From assembly GCA_026390815.1 (NCBI GenBank), contig JAPLFH010000008.1, positions 1-38,749 on the forward strand: DNA of 38,749 nucleotides. Direction: 5' to 3'. The notes beneath the pieces were generated by a model, which saw only the letters and a list, made by a program, of their open reading frames with translations, ran no database searches and was not told the origin of the DNA. A program made the translations under genes and the position numbers. This document shows, piece after piece, positions 34,278 through 38,749 of this stretch (the stretch's first letter is position 1; each line of letters opens with the position of its first letter). This stretch comes from Ignavibacteriales bacterium (GTDB lineage: Bacteria > Bacteroidota > Ignavibacteria > Ignavibacteriales > SURF-24).

Positions 34278-36629
34278 ATGAAGAATGCATTAGCTTTTTT
34301 CCTTTTATATTTTTTCATAATAGTCAATCAAAACTTTGCTCAATGTCCTGTTTCCTTTTCAAAATGGATTGATATTGATAATGCAGTTGTAAACAAAAAA
34401 ATAATTATTGGTGATTACAACGGTGATAGAATTAGTGATTTTTGTTTTTACGACGATAATTCCTGGAAAATAATATTCTCAGGTGGGAAAAACCTCGATA
34501 ACAGAAATATTTTTTCAGGAAGCAGCGGACTAAATGATACGAGTAATATTTATACTGGAGATTTTAATGGTGACGGTGTTGATGATAAAGTTACTAGTTA
34601 CGACTTAATTGGTAAAAAAGGCTGGGCAGTTTCTTTCTGCAGCAGAATTACCTCCGATTCAATTTACAAATTCTTTGATGAAAAATTCTTCACCAACATT
34701 GTTGGGAATTCCAATTATGAATTAAATTGTCCGGGGGACATTAATGGCGATGGAATAGCTGATATTGTTTTTTTAGACAGCAACAAAGTTGATGTTTTAC
34801 TTTCCACCTACGCATTACCTACTTTGGATTACAAGGAAGGATTTAAACATCAGACATGGTTAAATAATATTGATAGCGGAATTGTAAAAATAATAGCGGG
34901 TAATTTTTTAACCAAAGACGAGAACGGCTGGGATAAAGGTTATGAGGATTTAATTATTATAATAAAACTCAGCGCAGGTTATAAATTAAATTTATACAAA
35001 TCCAATGGCACCTCCTTTAAGTTTGAAAAAGATTATGAAATAAAAGACAGCAACTTTGATCCAAAGAAAATTTTAACCGGGGATTTTAATGGTGACGGTT
35101 CAACGGATATCATTTACTACTTCAGCACACAAAATGGACAAACCGAATGCGATCTGATTCTTTCTGATGGTTATGGTTTAAATATCAATAAAAATTGTTT
35201 TGGAAAAATAGATTTACACATACAAAAAATATGGGCAGGGGATTTTGATGGTGACGGAATTACTGATCTTTTGTATTTGAACAACGGCATCTGGGTAGGA
35301 CTTTCGCCAGTGCCTAAAGATGAAGATCACCTTGTTGGTGCTGGAATTTATTTAGCCTATAGAAATGATAAGTGGGGAACAAACAGCTGGGAAAAAAGGG
35401 ATCCCGATAAAACTCCAGTTGTTGGCTGGGGGGATAAAGATACAGCGGTAGGAATTTATTCTTCAAATGATGTAAATATTTTACGTAAACAACTTAGAGC
35501 ATTAAAAAAAGCAGGGATTGATTTCATAATCTCCAACAACTCTGATGGATTATTTAAATTAAATCCTGTTTTCGGAAACTGGCAATCCTTTCAAAGTAAA
35601 AATGGGTGGCCTGGAGATTATGCTTGTCAATCCGCTCTGGATTCATTATTTAAAGCCGCGAAGCTTGAAAAGATGAAAGTTGCAATTATGCTGGGATTTG
35701 AATTTTGGGGACCTTATAGTATTCCCGAAAGTTGGGGTAAATGGGATGGCTGGGAAAATCAGTATTTGCGAATAAAAAATTCTGTTGATGCAGTAAAAAA
35801 ATATGTAGAAAAATATCCTGATACCTATTTTAAATATCGTGGTAAACCTTTACTGTTAGCTTACCTTGATCAGGGATTTTATTATCCTCCAGGTTTTTAT
35901 GAAGGTAAGATAATTCCACGCTGGTATATTCCGGAATTTACAGTCCGTTATAATGTTGGGTTTGCTTCTACTTACAGCGTTTTAGCAGATCTGCCGGAGA
36001 AAAATGGAGTTGATCCGCCATTTGCTTTTTACGAGGGAATTGATAAACAAAAGTTTTGGGGATGGGGAATGGGCTCTTATGATAAATACGACCCTTCACA
36101 TCTACGTCTACTACCCTGGAATGCTGAATGTATGTCAATTTTTCCTGGAAATAATATATGGTGGTATAAAACTCCGCAGGAAGATGTAAAGCGGCAGGGA
36201 GGCGAATTCTACTTAAAGTCCTGGGAACAGGTAATTGAAGAAAATCCTAAAATGGTAATTTTACCGGAAATAAATAATTGGAATGAAGAGTATGGAATAG
36301 AGGGTTGCATCGGAAAATATGGCTGGACGGATAGGCATGGTAATAAGAATTATGACTGGTATTTAAAAATAACAAAGAAATATTCATACATCTACAAGAA
36401 CAAACTATTACCGGAAAATGAAATTACCTGGGTTAGAGAAGCTGGAAGTAAATTGCTTTATCAATATATTGGTGATGGTAAAAGAATATTGAATAATAAA
36501 AAGCAAATTGACATTTTATGGGAAACGCCTGACGACCAGATTTTAAAACCTAAAGGTTATCCTGTAAATGAACCTGATATATTACTTCCTTTTGGTTGGT
36601 TGGAAGCTAAAAAATATTTAATGAAATAA
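34278..36629 (+). CDS. Exported VCBS/FG-GAP repeat protein with GH99/WbsX-like domain
   Basis: From ATG 34278 the protein has 783 residues; GGGG lies six bases before it, so the in-frame TTG at 34266 (overlapping that Shine-Dalgarno sequence) is not used. A signal peptide ends near residue 22 (NQNFAQ). Five D-x-D/N-G-D-G calcium-binding loops (GDYNGDRISD, GDFNGDGVDD, GDINGDGIAD, GDFNGDGSTD, GDFDGDGITD) span about 45-315. Residues about 330-780 resemble GH99-like or WbsX-type proteins: ALKKAGIDFIISNNS, KVAIMLGFEFWG, GKPLLLAYLD and, near 655-668, ILPEINNWNEEYG. It may act on a mannose-containing or other surface glycan. No T9SS sorting domain is present. Confidence 0.68.
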   Translation: MKNALAFFLLYFFIIVNQNFAQCPVSFSKWIDIDNAVVNKKIIIGDYNGDRISDFCFYDDNSWKIIFSGGKNLDNRNIFSGSSGLNDTSNIYTGDFNGDGVDDKVTSYDLIGKKGWAVSFCSRITSDSIYKFFDEKFFTNIVGNSNYELNCPGDINGDGIADIVFLDSNKVDVLLSTYALPTLDYKEGFKHQTWLNNIDSGIVKIIAGNFLTKDENGWDKGYEDLIIIIKLSAGYKLNLYKSNGTSFKFEKDYEIKDSNFDPKKILTGDFNGDGSTDIIYYFSTQNGQTECDLILSDGYGLNINKNCFGKIDLHIQKIWAGDFDGDGITDLLYLNNGIWVGLSPVPKDEDHLVGAGIYLAYRNDKWGTNSWEKRDPDKTPVVGWGDKDTAVGIYSSNDVNILRKQLRALKKAGIDFIISNNSDGLFKLNPVFGNWQSFQSKNGWPGDYACQSALDSLFKAAKLEKMKVAIMLGFEFWGPYSIPESWGKWDGWENQYLRIKNSVDAVKKYVEKYPDTYFKYRGKPLLLAYLDQGFYYPPGFYEGKIIPRWYIPEFTVRYNVGFASTYSVLADLPEKNGVDPPFAFYEGIDKQKFWGWGMGSYDKYDPSHLRLLPWNAECMSIFPGNNIWWYKTPQEDVKRQGGEFYLKSWEQVIEENPKMVILPEINNWNEEYGIEGCIGKYGWTDRHGNKNYDWYLKITKKYSYIYKNKLLPENEITWVREAGSKLLYQYIGDGKRILNNKKQIDILWETPDDQILKPKGYPVNEPDILLPFGWLEAKKYLMK

Positions 36630-36682
36630 AACAAAAACCATAAAGAAAATTAAAATGAAAAACACATCTACAGAGTGTACTT

Positions 36683-38656
36683 ATGAAAAGAATATTTTTA
36701 TTGATCACTTTATTAAACTGTTATAGTATTACAAACGCACAATGGTTTTGGCAAAATCCATTACCACAAGGTAATACACTTAACAATGTAAAATTTATTT
36801 CTTCAACAGTTGGCTGGGCTGTTGGTTTCCGTGGCATAATACTTAGAACAACAAACGGAGGTACAACCTGGATTTTACAACCAAGTAGAACAATGAACGA
36901 TTTATATGGTGTATCATTTATCGATGTAAATAATGGGACGGCTGTTGGTGAGGGTGGTATAGTTCTCAGGACTACAAATGGCGGAATAACTTGGACTCCA
37001 CAATCAAGCGGAATAACAACCGGTTTAACAAGTGTCTCCTTTATCGATATAAGTAATGGGGCAGCTGTTGGTGATAACGGCACAATCCTAAGAACCACAA
37101 ATGGGGGAAATACCTGGACTTCACAATCGAGCGGAACAATAGCCAGGTTAACAGGTGTCTCCTTTACTGATACAAGTGATGGGACGGCTGTTGGAGATAA
37201 CGGCACAATCCTAAGAACCACAAATGGGGGAACGACCTGGACTTCACAATCAAGCGGAATGACAGAATATGAATATTTCGGTGTCTCCTTTATCGATGCT
37301 AATAACTGGACGGCTGTTGGTGGTGGTTGGACTGGCACAAAATACGAGGGAATTATTATCAGAACTACAAATGGTGGAACAACCTGGCGGGTACAAGCAA
37401 CCGGAACAACAAACTATTTGAAGTGTGTCGTTTTTATCGATGCAAATATTGGAATGGCTGTTGGAGATAACGGCACAATCATAAGAACCACAAATGGGGG
37501 AACGACCTGGACTGAACAATCAAGCGGAACAACAAACTGGTTATACGGTGTCTCCTTTACCGATACGAATAATGGAACGGCTGTTGGTGTTGCCGGTACA
37601 ATCCTCAGAACTACAAATGGAGGAGCTACCTGGACTGAACAATCAAGCGGAACAACAATGGATTTGAACGGTATCTCCTTTACCGATGCAAATAATGGGA
37701 CGGCTGTTGGTAGAAATGGCACAATCCTAAGAACCACAAACGGTGGAGTAACTTGGACTGAACAATCAAGCGGAACAACAATGGATTTGTACGATGTCTC
37801 CTTTACCGATGCAAATAACGGGACTGCCGTTGGTTTTAATGGTACAATTTTAAGAACTACAAACAGCGGAACAACCTGGACTTCACAAACAAGTGGAACA
37901 ACAGAATCATTATCAGGTGTTTTCTTTATCGATGTAAATATTGGGACGGCAGTTGGTGATTTTGGCATAATCCTTAAAACAACAAATGGTGGAATAACCT
38001 GGACTTCACAATTAAGTGATAAAATATATTTATTAAATGGTGTCTTCTTTACCGATGCAAATAATGGGACGGCAGTTGGTTGCCTACAAATCCTTAGAAC
38101 TACGGACGGCGGAACAACCTGGACTGAACAATCGAGTGGAACATCTGACTATTTGACTAGTGTCTCATTTACCGATGCCAATAATGGGACGGTTGTTGGT
38201 TTGGGCGGCATAATCCTCAGAACCACAAATGGAGGAGTAATCTGGAATTTACAATCAAAAAATCCCGGCTTATTTGATGTTTCCTTTACCGATTCAAATA
38301 ACGGAACCGCTGTTGGTATGAATGGTACAATTCTCAGAACCACAAACGGAGGCGTTACTTTTATAGGAGAAGAAAATGGCAGAACTAAACCACAAGAGTT
38401 TATTCTTGCACAGAACTATCCCAATCCGTTTAATCCGAGTACAAAAATAAAGTACACAGTAGCCCCATCTAATCTCCCCCAAGGGGAGGCTTTAGTTACA
38501 CTAAAAGTATTTGACTTACTAGGGAACGAAGTAGCAACTCTTGTTAACGAAGAAAAAACAGTAGGAAATTATGAAGTGGAATTTGCTGGTAATAATCTTG
38601 CAAGCGGAATTTATTGTCCCTTACTGGGATTGGCGGGCAAAAACCCTCGCCTTTAG
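36683..38656 (+). CDS. 13-repeat YCF48-like propeller protein with disrupted T9SS sorting domain
   Basis: The protein has 657 residues and a signal peptide ending near residue 19 (SITNAQ). Thirteen units of about 41 residues carry V-S-F-x-D-x-N-N-G-T-A-V-G and I-L-R-T-T-N-G-G-x-T-W, up to residue about 560. A T9SS sorting domain starts at about 570 (AQNYPNPFNPSTKIKYTV), is interrupted at 594-603 by APSNLPQGEA, resumes with LVTLKVFDLLGNEVATLV, and after SGIY (641-644) changes into CPLLGLAGKNPRL before a stop. The last conserved strand (usually ...KKMILLK) is missing, so export by T9SS may fail. It may be a recently damaged gene. Confidence 0.75.
   Translation: MKRIFLLITLLNCYSITNAQWFWQNPLPQGNTLNNVKFISSTVGWAVGFRGIILRTTNGGTTWILQPSRTMNDLYGVSFIDVNNGTAVGEGGIVLRTTNGGITWTPQSSGITTGLTSVSFIDISNGAAVGDNGTILRTTNGGNTWTSQSSGTIARLTGVSFTDTSDGTAVGDNGTILRTTNGGTTWTSQSSGMTEYEYFGVSFIDANNWTAVGGGWTGTKYEGIIIRTTNGGTTWRVQATGTTNYLKCVVFIDANIGMAVGDNGTIIRTTNGGTTWTEQSSGTTNWLYGVSFTDTNNGTAVGVAGTILRTTNGGATWTEQSSGTTMDLNGISFTDANNGTAVGRNGTILRTTNGGVTWTEQSSGTTMDLYDVSFTDANNGTAVGFNGTILRTTNSGTTWTSQTSGTTESLSGVFFIDVNIGTAVGDFGIILKTTNGGITWTSQLSDKIYLLNGVFFTDANNGTAVGCLQILRTTDGGTTWTEQSSGTSDYLTSVSFTDANNGTVVGLGGIILRTTNGGVIWNLQSKNPGLFDVSFTDSNNGTAVGMNGTILRTTNGGVTFIGEENGRTKPQEFILAQNYPNPFNPSTKIKYTVAPSNLPQGEALVTLKVFDLLGNEVATLVNEEKTVGNYEVEFAGNNLASGIYCPLLGLAGKNPRL
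36840..38360 (+). repeat. Tandem ~123-bp repeats within the YCF48-like gene
   Basis: Units of about 123 bp (41 codons) are repeated about 13 times, with long runs conserved at the DNA level, such as GGCACAATCCTAAGAACCAC in three units (37079, 37202, 37472). This suggests recent duplication or gene conversion. The repeats also create long open frames on the minus strand that I do not consider genes. Confidence 0.85.
38462..38491 (+). repeat. Palindromic in-frame insertion within the sorting domain
   Basis: These ten codons encode APSNLPQGEA, absent from the other three complete sorting domains in the window, and contain the palindrome CTCCCC-CAA-GGGGAG (38474-38488), which is GC-rich against AT-rich surroundings. 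Reading frame is kept on both sides. It looks like a small palindromic element of the in-frame type. Confidence 0.6.
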
Positions 38657-38672
38657 GCGAAGACTTTAGTAA
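38615..38672 (+). repeat. Foreign sequence replacing the end of the sorting domain
   Basis: From 38615 the reading departs from the sorting-domain consensus. The segment contains the hairpin TCGCC-TTTA-GGCGA (38647-38660), which holds the TAG stop (38654-38656). It is more GC-rich than its flanks. The missing final strand is not found in the remaining bases in any plus-strand frame. The right boundary is approximate. Confidence 0.45.
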
Positions 38673-38749
38673 ATTCGCTCAATGGAAAATTACAGAAAGT
38701 CATCACATACAGTATACGATATAAAATATCATCTAGTTTGGATAACCAA

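Noticed and set aside
36721-38482. Several long open frames on the minus strand opposite the 13-repeat gene
   Set aside because: They repeat with the same period as the plus-strand units, have Pro/Val-rich low-complexity translations, and arise from the repeated plus-strand codons. The plus strand has the signal peptide and known motifs.

Overview
The window looks like a chromosomal segment of an AT-rich member of the Bacteroidota/Ignavibacteriota group, most like Ignavibacteria or Melioribacter relatives. The grounds are a complete SprA-type type IX secretion system (T9SS) translocon gene, a PorX-type response regulator, several secreted proteins ending in the YPNPFNP...SGVY-type T9SS sorting domain, a Bacteroidota-style promoter (TTTG-N20-TAnnTTTG), and household genes of that lineage. 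No tool was run. All functional calls rest on reading motifs and layouts.

Layout. (1) 1-4890, accessory: the end of an IS3-like element (1-140, minus strand) abuts a 13-codon 3' remnant of a T9SS cargo gene. An 87-bp block containing that remnant plus a hairpin is repeated at 4611-4697. Between the copies lie an orphan beta-barrel-domain ORF, an M36/M4-like secreted metalloprotease and a YCF48-like propeller cargo protein. (2) 4891-11240, metabolism: a fused SpmA-SpmB membrane protein, a D-2-hydroxyacid dehydrogenase, alanine dehydrogenase, an acetyl-CoA hydrolase/CoA-transferase family enzyme and a PPP-type phosphatase. (3) 11409-20983, T9SS core: sprA (2382 codons), a small outer-membrane barrel and porX. 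(4) 20985-23676, tightly packed tsaE, tsaB, a DUF1573 protein and accD, nearly all with 1-30 nt gaps or overlaps. (5) 23677-24505, an island: a free-standing four-helix-bundle (23S rRNA IVP/S23-type) gene flanked by a 10 x 16-bp minisatellite and by an inverted array of related sequence, inserted between accD and panC. (6) 25398-31518, a Wzx/Wzy-type exopolysaccharide locus (SLBB export protein, Wzz-like co-polymerase, Wzy-like polymerase, Wzx-like flippase, methyltransferase), probably started by the promoter at 25374-25405. (7) 31553-38656, secreted repeat proteins: a BNR-propeller cargo protein, a VCBS-repeat protein with a GH99/WbsX-like domain, and a 13-repeat YCF48-like cargo protein whose sorting domain carries a palindromic in-frame insertion and has lost its final strand.

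How the genes fit together: the SprA channel and the PorX regulator would export and control the cargo proteins found on both sides of them. In better-studied T9SS bacteria cargo is anchored to a surface polysaccharide, so a Wzx/Wzy locus beside cargo genes is suggestive but not proof of linkage. The most unusual structures are the minisatellite-flanked four-helix-bundle gene, the palindromic element inside a T9SS sorting domain, and the IS-marked direct repeat at the left end.
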